From positions 37,688 to 101,687 of the forward strand of contig NZ_AUHH01000012.1 in the NCBI RefSeq assembly GCF_000423085.1: DNA of 64,000 nucleotides. The letters run 5' to 3'. The DNA is from Granulicoccus phenolivorans DSM 17626 = NBRC 107789 = JCM 15570 (GTDB lineage Bacteria; Actinomycetota; Actinomycetes; Propionibacteriales; Propionibacteriaceae). The notes under the pieces are model-generated. The model had not been told where the DNA came from, searched no databases, and was given only the letters and a program-made list of their open reading frames with translations. The position numbers were made by a program, and so were the translations under genes. Position 1 is the first letter of the stretch. Each line of letters starts with the position of its first letter. Positions 43,032 through 52,129 of the stretch are shown here, piece by piece.

Positions 43032-44267
43032 ATGCATGCATGGACCACGCCGGCCATCCCGACCATCCCCCGTACCGAGCCGACACCGCGGTTGCGGTTG
43101 ACCAACACCGCCACGGGGAGCATCGAGGAGGCCGGGCCGACCGGCGGCACGGCACGGATCTATGTGTGTGGGATCACCCCCTACGACGCCACCCACATGG
43201 GTCATGCCAACACCTACGTCACCTTCGACCTGGTGAACCGCTACTGGCGCGATCACGGCCTGGCGGTCGACTACACCCAGAACGTCACCGACGTCGACGA
43301 TCCGCTGCTGGAGCGGGCCACCGCGACCGGGGTGGACTGGACCGAACTGGCACTGAGCCAGATCGAACTGTTCCGCACCGACATGACCGCGCTGAACGTG
43401 ATCCCGCCCAGCAACTACATCGGCGCGGTCGAGGCGATCGACCTGGTCACCGCCATGCTGCAGCGGATGCCGGAGCAGGCGCTGTACCGGGTCGACAACG
43501 ACTGGTACTTCGACGTGCACACCGATCCCGCCTTCGGGTCGCTGTCCAAGCTGGACCCCGCCACCGCGATCCGGATCTCCGCCTCCCGCGGCGGCGATCC
43601 CGATCGGGTCGGCAAGCGGCATCCGCTGGACTGTCTGGTCTGGCAGGCCGAGCGGGACGGGGAGCCGTCCTGGGACAGCCCGTACGGGGTCGGTCGCCCC
43701 GGCTGGCACATCGAATGCGCCGCGATCGCCAACCACTACCTGGGCAACGAGATCGACGTCCAGGGCGGTGGGTCGGACCTGGTGTTCCCGCACCATGAGA
43801 TGTCGTCGGCCGAGGCCAAGGTCGCCACCGGGGAGCCGTTCGCGCGCAGCTACGTGCATGCTGGCATGGTGGGCCTGAACGGGCTGAAGATGTCGAAGTC
43901 CAAGGGCAACCTGGTGCTGGTGTCCAAGCTGCGGGCCGCCGGGACCGATCCGATGGCGATCCGGCTGGCGCTGCAGGCCAACCACTACCGCAGCGATTGG
44001 TCCTGGACCGACGAGGGGCTCGCCGCGGCCGAGGAGCGGCTGCGGCTGTGGCGCCATGCCACCGACCTGGATTCCGGCCTGAACGCCGCCGGTGTCCTCG
44101 CCGAGGTTCGCGGCGCCCTGGCCGATGATCTGAACGCCCCGGCCGCGCTGGCCGCGATCGACGGGTGGGCCTCGGCGACGCTCGCCGTCGGTGGGGACGA
44201 CACCGACGGGCCCCGCGACGTGGCCGCCGCCGCGGACGCGCTGCTGGGCATTAAGCTGACCCGGTAG
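43032..44267 (+). CDS. mshC: Cysteine:GlcN-Ins ligase of mycothiol synthesis
   Basis: 411 residues, related to cysteinyl-tRNA synthetase. HIGH-like THMGHAN follows [10 protein letters not shown] with its zinc Cys; a second zinc site lies in WHIECAA and [15 protein letters not shown] is present. It joins cysteine to GlcN-inositol, the ATP-using step in mycothiol synthesis, which marks the host as an actinobacterium. TAGGCT seven bases before ATG 43032 indicates a leaderless transcript whose -10 overlaps the stop codon of the gene before. Confidence 0.95.
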   Translation: MHAWTTPAIPTIPRTEPTPRLRLTNTATGSIEEAGPTGGTARIYVCGITPYDATHMGHANTYVTFDLVNRYWRDHGLAVDYTQNVTDVDDPLLERATATGVDWTELALSQIELFRTDMTALNVIPPSNYIGAVEAIDLVTAMLQRMPEQALYRVDNDWYFDVHTDPAFGSLSKLDPATAIRISASRGGDPDRVGKRHPLDCLVWQAERDGEPSWDSPYGVGRPGWHIECAAIANHYLGNEIDVQGGGSDLVFPHHEMSSAEAKVATGEPFARSYVHAGMVGLNGLKMSKSKGNLVLVSKLRAAGTDPMAIRLALQANHYRSDWSWTDEGLAAAEERLRLWRHATDLDSGLNAAGVLAEVRGALADDLNAPAALAAIDGWASATLAVGGDDTDGPRDVAAAADALLGIKLTR

Positions 44268-44298
44268 TAGCCAGCCGCCAGGATCCGGAAGGAACCGA

Positions 44299-45636
44299 AT
44301 GACAGCCCAGAATGCCACCCCCGACGCAACACCGGACGCCTCGGCGGCCCAGGGGGCCGGGACCAGCCGCTCGGGCAGTCGGTTCGGTCTGCCCCGGATC
44401 GTGGTGATCCTGGTCGGACTGGCTGCGGCGCTGGCCGTGCTGTACGGCACCCAGCAGCTGCAGAATCTGGTCGGGCCGATGTTCATGGCGCTGAACCTGG
44501 TGCTGGCGGTCTCCCCGCTGCAGAGCTTCCTGGTGCGGCACAAGGTGCCGAAGATCGTGGCGGCGGTGATCACGCTGCTGGTGGTCCTGGCGATCCTGGT
44601 CATCCTGATCGGTGCCTTGATCTGGGCGATCGCGGTGCTGGTGCAGACCCTGCCGCAGTACTCCGGGGACTTCCAGAACCTGTACAACCAGGCAGTGAAC
44701 TGGCTGGCCTCGGTCGGGATCACCATCGAACAGCTGGAGAACCAGGTCAAGACGATCGACCCGAACTCGATCGTCAGCGTGCTGACCGGGGTGCTGTCGA
44801 ACCTGCAGGGCGTGCTGTCGCTGGCCGCGCTGATCGTCATCACGATCTTCTTCCTGATGATGGACTCACTGAGCTTCGCCGATCGGCTCAAGCGGGCCGG
44901 GAAGTACCACCCCGGGCTGGTCAACGCGCTGCGCTCCTTCGGTGAGGGGGTGCGTCGGTACTGGGGCGTCACCACGGTGTTCGGTCTGATCGTCGCGGTC
45001 TTCGACGTCGTCGCGCTGGCGATCATGGGCGTACCGCTGGCGCTGGTGTGGGGCATCCTCTCCTTCATCACCAACTACATCCCGAACATCGGGTTCGTGA
45101 TCGGCCTGATCCCGCCGGCGCTGATCGCCCTGGTTGCGATGGGCCCGACCCAGGCGCTGGTCGTGGTCGTGCTGTACTCGGTGATCAACTTCGTGATCCA
45201 GTCGGTGATCCAACCGAAGTTCACCGGGGAATCGGTCGGGGTCACTCCGTTCGTGACCTTCCTGTCCCTGGGTGTGTGGGCCTGGGCGCTCGGCCCGCTG
45301 GGCGCGCTGCTGGCGCTGCCGGCCACCCTGCTGGTGAAGGCGGTCCTGATCGACGCCGACCCGAAGGCCCGCTGGGTGAACGCACTCATCGCCTCCAACC
45401 CGAAGACCGCCGATGCGCCGGTGCACCAGGAAACGACCCGGGAAACGCTGTCCCAGCTCACCGACGACGTACGCCATGCCACCAGCCGGCATCGCGACGA
45501 GGAGCACAGTAAGCAGGGGCACGGTAAGCCGGATCCCGGCAAGCAGGATCCCGGCAGCACCGCGACGGCCCCCACCGGCGACGAAGCCCGCCCGGGCCCG
45601 GCCGAGGAGTCGGATCCGGGTTCGGAACAGCGCTAG
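44299..45636 (+). CDS. AI-2E family transporter
   Basis: 445 residues with about eight membrane spans in the arrangement of the YdiK/TqsA family (SPLQSFLVRHKVPKIVAAVI, PKFTGESVGVTPFVTFLSLG). Substrates of this family vary and AI-2 export need not apply. A Gln/Asp/Pro-rich C-terminal tail of about 65 residues (HGKPDPGKQDPGS) is probably cytoplasmic. GGAAGGAACCG precedes ATG 44299. Confidence 0.9.
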   Translation: MTAQNATPDATPDASAAQGAGTSRSGSRFGLPRIVVILVGLAAALAVLYGTQQLQNLVGPMFMALNLVLAVSPLQSFLVRHKVPKIVAAVITLLVVLAILVILIGALIWAIAVLVQTLPQYSGDFQNLYNQAVNWLASVGITIEQLENQVKTIDPNSIVSVLTGVLSNLQGVLSLAALIVITIFFLMMDSLSFADRLKRAGKYHPGLVNALRSFGEGVRRYWGVTTVFGLIVAVFDVVALAIMGVPLALVWGILSFITNYIPNIGFVIGLIPPALIALVAMGPTQALVVVVLYSVINFVIQSVIQPKFTGESVGVTPFVTFLSLGVWAWALGPLGALLALPATLLVKAVLIDADPKARWVNALIASNPKTADAPVHQETTRETLSQLTDDVRHATSRHRDEEHSKQGHGKPDPGKQDPGSTATAPTGDEARPGPAEESDPGSEQR

Positions 45637-45645
45637 GCTGCTGCG

Positions 45646-45915
45646 GTGACTCACAAGACGTTCGAAGGCCTGTTTGCCGAGTTGACCGAGATCGCCGCGA
45701 CCCGGCCGGAGGGGTCCTCGACGATCACCCGGCTGGATGCCGGCGTCCATGCGATCGGCAAGAAGGTCGTCGAAGAGGCCGCCGAGGTCTGGATGGCGGC
45801 CGAGTACGAGGGCAAGGACGCCGCCGCCGAGGAGATCTCGCAGCTGCTGTACCACCTCCAGGTGATGATGATCAAGCTCGATCTGAGCCTGGAAGACGTG
45901 TACGCGCATTTGTGA
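45646..45915 (+). CDS. hisE: Phosphoribosyl-ATP pyrophosphatase
   Basis: 89 residues. The all-alpha NTP pyrophosphohydrolase signature is [14 protein letters not shown] with metal-binding Glu residues. Second step of histidine synthesis. GTG 45646 is six bases after TAGGCT, whose TAG is also the stop of the transporter gene. Confidence 0.95.
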   Translation: MTHKTFEGLFAELTEIAATRPEGSSTITRLDAGVHAIGKKVVEEAAEVWMAAEYEGKDAAAEEISQLLYHLQVMMIKLDLSLEDVYAHL

Positions 45916-45937
45916 GCGCTCGGCTACAGTGACCGGC

Positions 45938-46798
45938 GTGACCGAGCGTCCTGTGTTGAAGATTGCCGTCCCGAACAAGGGATCCCTGGCCGAGGCAAGT
46001 GCCCAGATGTTGCGCGAGGCGGGGTACCGCCAGCGCTCCGACTCCAAGGACCTGGTGCTGGCCGATCCCGCGAACCATGTGGAGTTCTACTACCTGCGCC
46101 CGCGCGACATCGCGGTGTACGTGGGGGAGGGCACCCTCGATGTCGGGCTGACCGGCCGCGACATGCTGCTGGATTCGGGAGCGCCGGCGGTGGAGATCAT
46201 GGAACTCGGCTTCGGCGCGACCCGGTTCCGGTGGGCCGGGCCCAAGGACCAGACCTTCCGGGTCGCCGACCTCGGATCGCTGCGGATCGCCACCTCCTAC
46301 CCCGGCCTGGTCCGGGCCTACCTGGCCGAGCAGGGGATCGAGGGTGCCCGGCTGATCAAGCTGGACGGCGCGGTGGAGTCCGCGATCAAGCTCGGGGTGG
46401 CCGACGTGATCGCCGATGTGGTCGAGACCGGGCGTACGCTGCGGCAGGCCGGACTGGAACTGTTCGGTGACCCGATCATGCACTCCGAGGCGATCGTGAT
46501 CCGCCGCGCCGATCACGAGCCGGAGGGCCTGGAGCTGCTGAAGCACCGGCTGTCCGGCGTCCTGGTGGCGCGCAACTACGTGATGATGGACTATGACTGC
46601 CCCAGCGACCTGGTCGATCAGGCCTCCCGGATCACTCCGGGGCTGGAATCGCCGACGGTGTCGCCGCTGGCCAAGCAGGGCTGGAACGCGGTCCGGGCGA
46701 TGGTGCCCCGGCGCGATGCGCACAGCGTGATGGACGACCTGTGGCAGTTGGGCGCCCGGGCGATTCTGGTCACCGACATCGCCGCCTGCCGGCTGTGA
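45938..46798 (+). CDS. hisG: ATP phosphoribosyltransferase, long form
   Basis: 286 residues, the long HisG with a C-terminal ACT-like regulatory domain, so no HisZ is needed. KIAVPNKGSL, EIMELGFGATRF and DVIADVVETGRTL are conserved. It catalyses the first, feedback-inhibited step of histidine synthesis. GTG 45938 lies seven bases after TACAGT; the upstream GTG 45929 falls within this -10 and is rejected. Confidence 0.95.
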   Translation: MTERPVLKIAVPNKGSLAEASAQMLREAGYRQRSDSKDLVLADPANHVEFYYLRPRDIAVYVGEGTLDVGLTGRDMLLDSGAPAVEIMELGFGATRFRWAGPKDQTFRVADLGSLRIATSYPGLVRAYLAEQGIEGARLIKLDGAVESAIKLGVADVIADVVETGRTLRQAGLELFGDPIMHSEAIVIRRADHEPEGLELLKHRLSGVLVARNYVMMDYDCPSDLVDQASRITPGLESPTVSPLAKQGWNAVRAMVPRRDAHSVMDDLWQLGARAILVTDIAACRL

Positions 46799-47271
46799 CG
46801 GGTCCGAACGTGGTGTCCGATCCGATCCTGACCTACCACCCGCGCAAGCTGCTGTGGTGGGCCCTCGGCTTCACCGCGGTGCTGGTGGCGGCCTCGCTGT
46901 TCGGGTGGGCGATGCTGCCGGGGCAGATCCAGAGCCAGTTCAGCTGGATCCAGGTCCTCACCCTGATCGGCTTCATCGCGATCATGGCCGGGATCATGCT
47001 CGGGCTGGGCTTCTCCCACGTCCGGGCCGATCGCACCGGGATGACCTTCCGCAACGGACTGTTCCGCCGAACCCTCACCTGGGGCGAGGTCCGGGGCATC
47101 GGCTACGGCCCGAACGATCCCTGGGCGTACGTGTACCTCAACGGCGACGACCCGACCAGTGAGGATCCCCAGCGCTACATGTTGCTGGCGCTGCAGCGGG
47201 TGGACGGGCAGCGGACCCTCGAAGGGGTCCGGGACCTGCAGAGCCTGCGCCGGGAGTCACTCGGTCTGTGA
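46795..47271 (+). CDS. PH-domain membrane protein
   Basis: 158 residues. Two membrane spans (about 21-40 and 52-72) are followed by a small PH-like domain (MTFRNGLFRRTLTWGEVRGI). GTG 46795 overlaps the hisG stop by 4 bp, so it is cotranscribed. Bacterial PH-domain membrane proteins of this kind are of unknown function. Its end overlaps the convergent SseB-like gene by 15 bp. Confidence 0.8.
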   Translation: MTGPNVVSDPILTYHPRKLLWWALGFTAVLVAASLFGWAMLPGQIQSQFSWIQVLTLIGFIAIMAGIMLGLGFSHVRADRTGMTFRNGLFRRTLTWGEVRGIGYGPNDPWAYVYLNGDDPTSEDPQRYMLLALQRVDGQRTLEGVRDLQSLRRESLGL

Positions 47272-47796
47272 GCCCGGCCCCGGTTCGGGGCCGGCGACCA
47301 GCCAGCCGAACCCGCCGTCGGGGAGCCGGGTGAGCCGGCGGCTCAACGCCAGATTCTGTAGGATCTCCCCGCGGATCACCAGCGGGTGCGGCCCGACGAG
47401 GTCGATCACCACGGTGTCGGCACCGTCGGCCAGGGCCGCCTCGGCGATCTTGTCCAGCGTCGCCGGCACCGGGCGGGCCCGCGGGTTCCACTGCGTCATC
47501 GCGTCCATCCCGGTGAAGGCGGGCAGCGCCATCGACCCGTCCGCCCGCTTCAGGAAGACCGTACGCATCTCGGCATGGCGGGTCGGATCCGGCGTCATCG
47601 TCTCGTCCCCGGTCGCCATCAGCGCCATCAGCAGCCGGGACAGACACAGCTCCACGATGGCCTCCAGATACGGGCCCTGGGCCGGGCCGTCGGCCGCGGC
47701 CAGCGCCCGGCGTACCTGCGGATCGGCGGTGCCGTCGTCGTCGGAGTATTCGGCATAGCCGCCGAGGGAGCGCAGGTGCTGGGGAAGTTCGGCCAT
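47257..47796 (-). CDS. SseB family protein
   Basis: 179 residues with the SseB-like N-terminal fold: MALPAFTGMDAMTQWNPRAR and VVIDLVGPHPLVIRGE. The family is common in actinobacteria and its role is unknown. ATG 47796 is seven bases after TAGCGT (leaderless); an alternative GTG lies at 47805. Confidence 0.85.
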   Translation of the reverse strand: MAELPQHLRSLGGYAEYSDDDGTADPQVRRALAAADGPAQGPYLEAIVELCLSRLLMALMATGDETMTPDPTRHAEMRTVFLKRADGSMALPAFTGMDAMTQWNPRARPVPATLDKIAEAALADGADTVVIDLVGPHPLVIRGEILQNLALSRRLTRLPDGGFGWLVAGPEPGPGSQTE

Positions 47797-47837
47797 GGCT
47801 GTCACGCTAGCCCAGTCGGGTATGGAAAAGTGGAGTC

Positions 47838-48326
47838 ATGACCGAGATGATCAAGGGTGCCCTGCTGCCGATCGTGATCGTGCTGGGCGTACTCCTGCTG
47901 GCGGTGGCGGTACTGCTGTGGGTCCGTCACCGGCGGGGCCGGGCGGTGCAGTGGTTCGGCCTGGCGCTGCTGCCGATCGGGCTCTACCTGACCGGCGTAC
48001 TGACTCTGTTGGTCGATGGCGCCCGGGAACTGATCCGCTGGATCCAGCAGCAGAGCGGGACCACCGTGGTGTGGGTCGGGGTCGCGCTGATCGTTCTGTT
48101 CGTGCTGTTGTGGATCATCGGCGGCCGGGTGGCGATCCGGCATCTGTCGAACCGGGCGGTCGCCCGGGCCGAGGGTGGCGCCGGGAATCCGCTGATCGGC
48201 TCGGGTCCGGCAACCCGACCGGAGCAGCCGGCGAAGCAGCCCCGGGCGAGCAAGCAAGCCGCGGCGAAGTCCGATGACGGGATGGACGAGATCGAGGCCC
48301 TGCTGAAGAAGCGCGGGATCGAATAG
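47838..48326 (+). CDS. Small membrane protein, unknown function
   Basis: 162 residues. Three membrane spans (about 6-27, 37-58 and 75-96) and a basic, Ala/Lys-rich tail (QPRASKQAAAKSDDG) ending MDEIEALLKKRGIE. GTGGAGTC precedes ATG 47838. It borders the second repeat island, as the membrane gene at 3045-3554 borders the first. Confidence 0.8.
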   Translation: MTEMIKGALLPIVIVLGVLLLAVAVLLWVRHRRGRAVQWFGLALLPIGLYLTGVLTLLVDGARELIRWIQQQSGTTVVWVGVALIVLFVLLWIIGGRVAIRHLSNRAVARAEGGAGNPLIGSGPATRPEQPAKQPRASKQAAAKSDDGMDEIEALLKKRGIE

Positions 48327-48360
48327 GCGTGCGGGCGGGACCCCGGGTCCCGGGCGCGGC

Positions 48361-48518
48361 CTCCTGCGACAGGAATCTCGGGGCAGGGGCTTCCTGCGAC
48401 AGGAATCTCGGGCTGGGGCTTCCTGCGACAGGAATCTCGGGCTGGGGCTTCCTGCGACAGGAATCTCGGGGCTGGGGCTTCCCGCGATAGGAACGTCGGG
48501 GCAGGGGCTTCCTGCGAT
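48361..48518. repeat. 29-30-bp tandem repeat array, six units (island B, family 2)
   Basis: Units begin near 48361, 48390, 48419, 48448, 48478 and 48508. Read leftward they start GTCGCAGGAAGCCCC and end GAGATTCCT. The junction between units is the palindrome TTCCTG-CGA-CAGGAA. Head and tail match the island A unit (GTCGCRGGAA ... CCCCGANWTNCCT) in inverse orientation. It lies 35 bp after the membrane protein gene. Confidence 0.85.
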
Positions 48519-49088
48519 GGCCCGAGAGATCCGGCGACAGCACCCAGGTATTTGCGGGCGCTGCAGCAGACGCGGGAAACTGTTCGCGCCGCGGGATGCT
48601 CGCAGCCAACGCGGGAAGGGACGGCGTCGGGCGCTGCCTGCGTACGTCGACGCCGGGCTTCTGCCTGCGTACGTCGACGCCGGGAACATCGGCGCCCGGA
48701 CTTTCCGCGACAAAAGTCCAGCGTCGGGCTTCGCGCGACAGCCCACGCGATTCGGCGACAGCTGGAGTCTCCCGTGAGTGTTGCGACAAGCGCGGGGTGG
48801 GCTCTTGCGCCGCGGTGTGGCGGCAGCTGTCGCGGGAGGCGTACGGGGCGAATCTTCCGTCGCGGGACGGACTCGGGTGAGGTCAGCTGTCGCTGGTTGC
48901 CGGAACCGGGGGCTGGGTGACCGCAGCCGCGACCGGATAGGCCGGCGCGACTGTTTCCGCGACCGGGACTTCGGCGTTCGGGCCTCCCGCGACGGAATCT
49001 CAGCGGCGGGACGCCGGTCGAACCGCCGGATTCCGGGGTCGGTCCCGGGCATGGTGAGATGACACCTGTCGACAACACCGACGCGGCC
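48519..49088. other. Noncoding repeat-rich interval of island B
   Basis: No gene could be supported. Open frames here are Arg/Ser/Gly-rich on every strand, have no ribosome-binding sites and simply reflect the repeats. Many scattered fragments of the family 2 head occur (CGCGGGAA at 48570 and 48608, TTCCGCGACA near 48704, CTGTCGCGGGAG near 48826, TTTCCGCGAC near 48953). Confidence 0.7.
48634..48684. repeat. 24-bp direct repeat
   Basis: CTGCCTGCGTACGTCGACGC plus CGGG occurs at 48634-48657 and again at 48661-48684, identical, with a period of 27 bp. Confidence 0.85.
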
Positions 49089-49201
49089 GGATCGAGCTTC
49101 CCCCAGCCCCACCCAACGTCGCCATGGGCAACCCAGCGTCACGGCGCACCGAAGCTGCCCGCCCAACGGTGACGCTGCTTGACCGGACCGAAGCTCGATC
49201 C
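49089..49201. repeat. 113-bp element with 12-bp perfect terminal inverted repeats (island B, family 1)
   Basis: GGATCGAGCTTC (49089-49100) and GAAGCTCGATCC (49190-49201) are perfect inverted ends. Inside, CAGCGTCAC (49134-49142) pairs with GTGACGCTG (49169-49177) around a loop starting GGCGCACCGAAGCT, the same as in island A at 3803-3853. Two degenerate copies of the 19-bp unit precede the hairpin. It resembles a small palindromic mobile element (REP- or MITE-like). Confidence 0.8.
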
Positions 49202-49363
49202 ACTCGACCAGATCCGGGCACCCTCCGAGCGGGCACATCGAGCCCAGGTCACGGACACCCCCGGCTACATTGAGCTCAGACAATGAAGCACCCCCCGCAG
49301 GCACGTTAGGATGAGGCAACGAACCACCCCGCGCGGGCTTTGCGGATGAGTCAACGCGCCGAG

Positions 49364-49392
49364 TTGGTTCCACTCCGGGGATCGGTTACTAT
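49364..49392 (+). promoter_or_regulatory. Promoter of infC-rpmI-rplT
   Basis: TTGGTT (49364-49369) and TACTAT (49387-49392) are separated by exactly 17 bp. It would give an mRNA leader of about 245 nt before infC. Confidence 0.7.
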
Positions 49393-49549
49393 GGACGTCG
49401 ACCGATTCGGCATGCCGAATCTCAAGTGGGGCCTGGATCTCCCACCCGCATCGACCCTCGGGTCGTCGGGTCCGGTCACGGTGGTGGTGTTTCCCAGCGT
49501 ACGCGGTGTCGGCCGCGCAGGTTGAGACGCACGACCGACGTGTCTTGCA

Positions 49550-49574
49550 GGCCCTCAGGTATCACCTGGGGGCC
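49550..49574 (+). terminator. Leader hairpin upstream of infC (attenuator candidate)
   Basis: GGCCCTCAGGT-ATC-ACCTGGGGGCC is an 11-bp stem with one T-G pair, followed by GTTCTGGTTT. In the long infC leader it may act as an attenuator, comparable in position to ribosomal-protein autoregulatory leaders; a conserved L20-type leader was not recognised. Confidence 0.55.
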
Positions 49575-49645
49575 GTTCTGGTTTCCGGGATTCGCACTGG
49601 AGTTCAGCTTCCGGACATCGGTCGAAGCCAGAACTAGGAGGACTC

Positions 49646-50335
49646 ATCAGCACTGAAACCCGCATCAACGATCGCATCCGCGTCCCCGAGGTCCGACTCG
49701 TCGGTCCCGGTGGGGAGCAGGTGGGCATCGTCCGGATCGAGGACGCACTGCGTCTGGCCCGGGAATCCGATCTTGACCTCGTCGAGGTGGCGCCGATGGC
49801 GCGCCCGCCGGTGGCCAAGCTCATGGATTACGGCAAGTTCAAGTACGAGAACGCCCAGAAGGAGCGCAACTCCCGGCGCAACCAGGGCAACATCGACCTG
49901 AAGGAAATGAAGCTTCGGCCGAAGATCGACGACCACGACTACGACACCAAGAAGGGTCACGTCGTGCGGTTCCTCAAGGCCGGTGACAAGGTGAAGATCA
50001 CCATCATGTTCCGCGGTCGTGAGCAGAGCCGCCCCCAACTGGGCCTCGATCTGCTCAAGAAGCTCGCCGATGATGTGCAGGAGTTCGGCTTCGTCGAGTC
50101 CAACCCGAAGCAGGAGGGGCGCAACATGCTGATGGTGCTCGCCCCGCACAAGAAGAAGAGCGAGGCGCGGGCCGACGTGGCCGCCGAGCGCGACAAGCGG
50201 GCCGCCAACCGGACCGCGGACGCCAACGCGGACGCGCAGCACCAGGCAGATCGTCGTGCCCAGGCCGCGCAGGAAGCAAAGCCCAAGAAGAAGAAGGGTC
50301 CCGCCGACAACATGGACCCCGATATCGACCTGTGA
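49646..50335 (+). CDS. infC: Translation initiation factor IF-3 (AUC start)
   Basis: 229 residues. The start is the rare codon ATC at 49646, four bases after a perfect AGGAGG; the protein then reads [19 protein letters not shown], the universal IF-3 opening. No ATG or GTG fits this region. IF-3 is known to reject non-AUG starts, so such a codon lets it repress its own synthesis. The N- and C-domains are complete ([30 protein letters not shown]), followed by a charged tail of about 55 residues. Confidence 0.95.
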   Translation: MSTETRINDRIRVPEVRLVGPGGEQVGIVRIEDALRLARESDLDLVEVAPMARPPVAKLMDYGKFKYENAQKERNSRRNQGNIDLKEMKLRPKIDDHDYDTKKGHVVRFLKAGDKVKITIMFRGREQSRPQLGLDLLKKLADDVQEFGFVESNPKQEGRNMLMVLAPHKKKSEARADVAAERDKRAANRTADANADAQHQADRRAQAAQEAKPKKKKGPADNMDPDIDL

Positions 50336-50408
50336 CCCCACCGGGTCACCGCGGCCACCGCGCCGCATCCCTCAGCCGTGCCCGAACGGGCGCAGAACAG
50401 GAGCCACG

Positions 50409-50603
50409 ATGCCCAAGATGAAGACGCACTCCGGTGCGAAGAAGCGGTTCAAGATCACCGGCTCGGGCAAGGTGATGCATCGCCAGGCCGGCAAGATGCA
50501 CCTGAACGAGCACAAGCCGACCAAGCGCACCCGTCGCCTCGACGGTGACCGGGTCCTGGTGACCGGCGACGCCAAGAAGGCCAAGAAGCTCCTCGGCAAG
50601 TGA
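50409..50603 (+). CDS. rpmI: 50S ribosomal protein bL35
   Basis: 64 residues, beginning [20 protein letters not shown] and Lys/Arg-rich throughout. It follows infC by 73 bp in the conserved infC-rpmI-rplT order. AGGAGCC precedes the ATG. Confidence 0.97.
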   Translation: MPKMKTHSGAKKRFKITGSGKVMHRQAGKMHLNEHKPTKRTRRLDGDRVLVTGDAKKAKKLLGK

Positions 50604-50725
50604 GTCCCGCTCGGGTCTCTCCGGGATGCGGTCCGCGTCCCCACTGATCTTTCGGGCCCACCGGCCCACCTGAACCCCCGCTGATCCGCCCACGCACCGG
50701 ATCGGCATGCACACAAGGAGAACAC

Positions 50726-51118
50726 ATGGCACGCGTGAAGCGTTCGGTGAATGCGCTGAAGAAGCGTCGTGAAATTCTGGAGCAGGCCTCGGGCTACCGC
50801 GGTCAGCGCTCCCGCCTGTACCGCAAGGCCAAGGAGCAGGTGCTGCACTCCGGCGTCTACAGCTACCGCGACCGTCGCGCCAAGAAGGGCGACTTCCGCA
50901 AGCTGTGGATCCAGCGGATCAACGCCGCCGCGCGCGCCGAGGGCATCACCTACAACCGCTTCATCAACGGCCTGAGCAACGCCGGTGTCGAGGTCGACCG
51001 CAAGATGCTGGCCGAACTGGCGGTGTCCGACCCCAAGGCGTTCAACGCCCTGGTCGAGGTCGCCAAGGCCAACCAGGCCGCCGAGATCGGTGCCAAGCCG
51101 CAGACCGAGGTCGCCTGA
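50726..51118 (+). CDS. rplT: 50S ribosomal protein bL20
   Basis: 130 residues: [20 protein letters not shown], then [18 protein letters not shown], canonical bL20. It binds 23S rRNA early in assembly. AAGGAGAAC precedes ATG 50726. Confidence 0.97.
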   Translation: MARVKRSVNALKKRREILEQASGYRGQRSRLYRKAKEQVLHSGVYSYRDRRAKKGDFRKLWIQRINAAARAEGITYNRFINGLSNAGVEVDRKMLAELAVSDPKAFNALVEVAKANQAAEIGAKPQTEVA

Positions 51119-51120
51119 CC

Positions 51121-51951
51121 TTGAACGATCCGCACGGATCCACCGAGCCGACCGGATTGCACCCCGCCTCGCAGGGGCAACTCCGGTCGGCTCGCAAATT
51201 GCGCCAGCGCAAGCAGCGCCTGGAGCAGGGCCTGTTCCTGGCCGAGGGCCCGCAGGCCGTACGCGAGGCGCTGGCCACCCCCGGCGCGTGCCGCGAGGTC
51301 TACATCGCCGAGGACGCCGTGTCCCGAATGCGCGATCTCATCGCTGCGGCCCGGGCGGCCAATGTGGCGGTGCGGGGCGTACCCCCCGAGGACCTGGCCG
51401 CGCTCGCCGACACCGTGACCCCGCAGGGCGTGATCGCGGTCTGCCGGGCGGTCGATATCGACCTGGCCGACCTGCCCAAACATCCCCGACTGATCGTGCT
51501 GTGCGCGCAGGTCCGCGACCCGGGCAACGCCGGGACCGTGATCCGCTGCGCCGACGCCTTCGGGGCCGACGCCGTCATCTTCTCCGCCGACTCCGTGGAG
51601 GTGCACAACCCCAAGGTGGTCCGGGCCAGCGTCGGTTCGCTGTTCCACCTGCCCATCGTGGTCGGCGCCCATCTGGGCAACACCGTCGCCTCGCTGCGCG
51701 ACTCCGGGATGCAGGTATTGGCCGCCGACGGCGGCGGCAGCGCGAACCTGGCCGAGCTGGACGCCGCCGGGGAACTGGCCCGGCCGACGGTCTGGGTGAT
51801 GGGCAACGAGGCCTGGGGCCTGCCGCCCGAACACGCCGTGCTCGCCGACCGGGTGGTGAGCGTCCCGCTGTACGGGAACGCCGAAAGTCTCAACCTCGCC
51901 ACCGCAGCCGCCGTCTGCCTGTACACCACTGCAACCGCGCAGCGCCGCTGA
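51121..51951 (+). CDS. TrmH/SpoU family rRNA 2'-O-methyltransferase
   Basis: 276 residues. The N-terminal substrate-binding domain (LRSARKLRQRKQRLEQGLFL, AEGPQAV) and the SPOUT domain with DPGNAGTVIRCADAFG, VMGNEAWGLP and SVPLYGNAESLNLATAAAV are clear. It methylates ribose in rRNA using SAM. The start is TTG 51121, two bases after rplT; no ATG or GTG lies near the beginning of the fold. Position after rplT is conserved in actinobacteria. Confidence 0.9.
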   Translation: MNDPHGSTEPTGLHPASQGQLRSARKLRQRKQRLEQGLFLAEGPQAVREALATPGACREVYIAEDAVSRMRDLIAAARAANVAVRGVPPEDLAALADTVTPQGVIAVCRAVDIDLADLPKHPRLIVLCAQVRDPGNAGTVIRCADAFGADAVIFSADSVEVHNPKVVRASVGSLFHLPIVVGAHLGNTVASLRDSGMQVLAADGGGSANLAELDAAGELARPTVWVMGNEAWGLPPEHAVLADRVVSVPLYGNAESLNLATAAAVCLYTTATAQRR

Positions 51952-51960
51952 GCCAGCTCC

Positions 51961-52129
51961 GAAGCACCCACGGAAACGCCCCGATGGGAAGCGAGGATTT
52001 TCAACGAACCTGGAGGCGCCCTTGCCAGTAGTCAGGCCGACGCCGTAGATGTGCGTAGGCAAGGATGACTGCGGTTGCTCGTCGCAGGTCGACAGCGGCT
52101 GCTTCGTGAACCTGGAGGGTCCACCTCAC
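51961..52129 (-). pseudogene. Broken RelE/ParE-type toxin gene
   Basis: A GTG at 52129 overlaps the antitoxin stop (GTGA). The frame reads VRWTLQVHEAAAVDLRRATA, VILAYAHLRRRPDYWQGRL, then a stop about 43 codons in. In the next frame, RFVENPRFPSGRFRGCF continues a sequence typical of the middle of RelE/ParE-fold toxins, then similarity stops near 51961. So a frameshift or small deletion plus loss of the 3' end have inactivated the toxin. Confidence 0.7.

Noticed and set aside
48519..49088. Several open frames of 80-240 codons on both strands
   Set aside because: They are Arg/Ser/Gly-rich, overlap each other in all frames, lack ribosome-binding sites and follow the repeats.
49340..49525. Short open frame (61 codons) before infC
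   Set aside because: It spans the predicted infC promoter, has no ribosome-binding site and no recognisable features.
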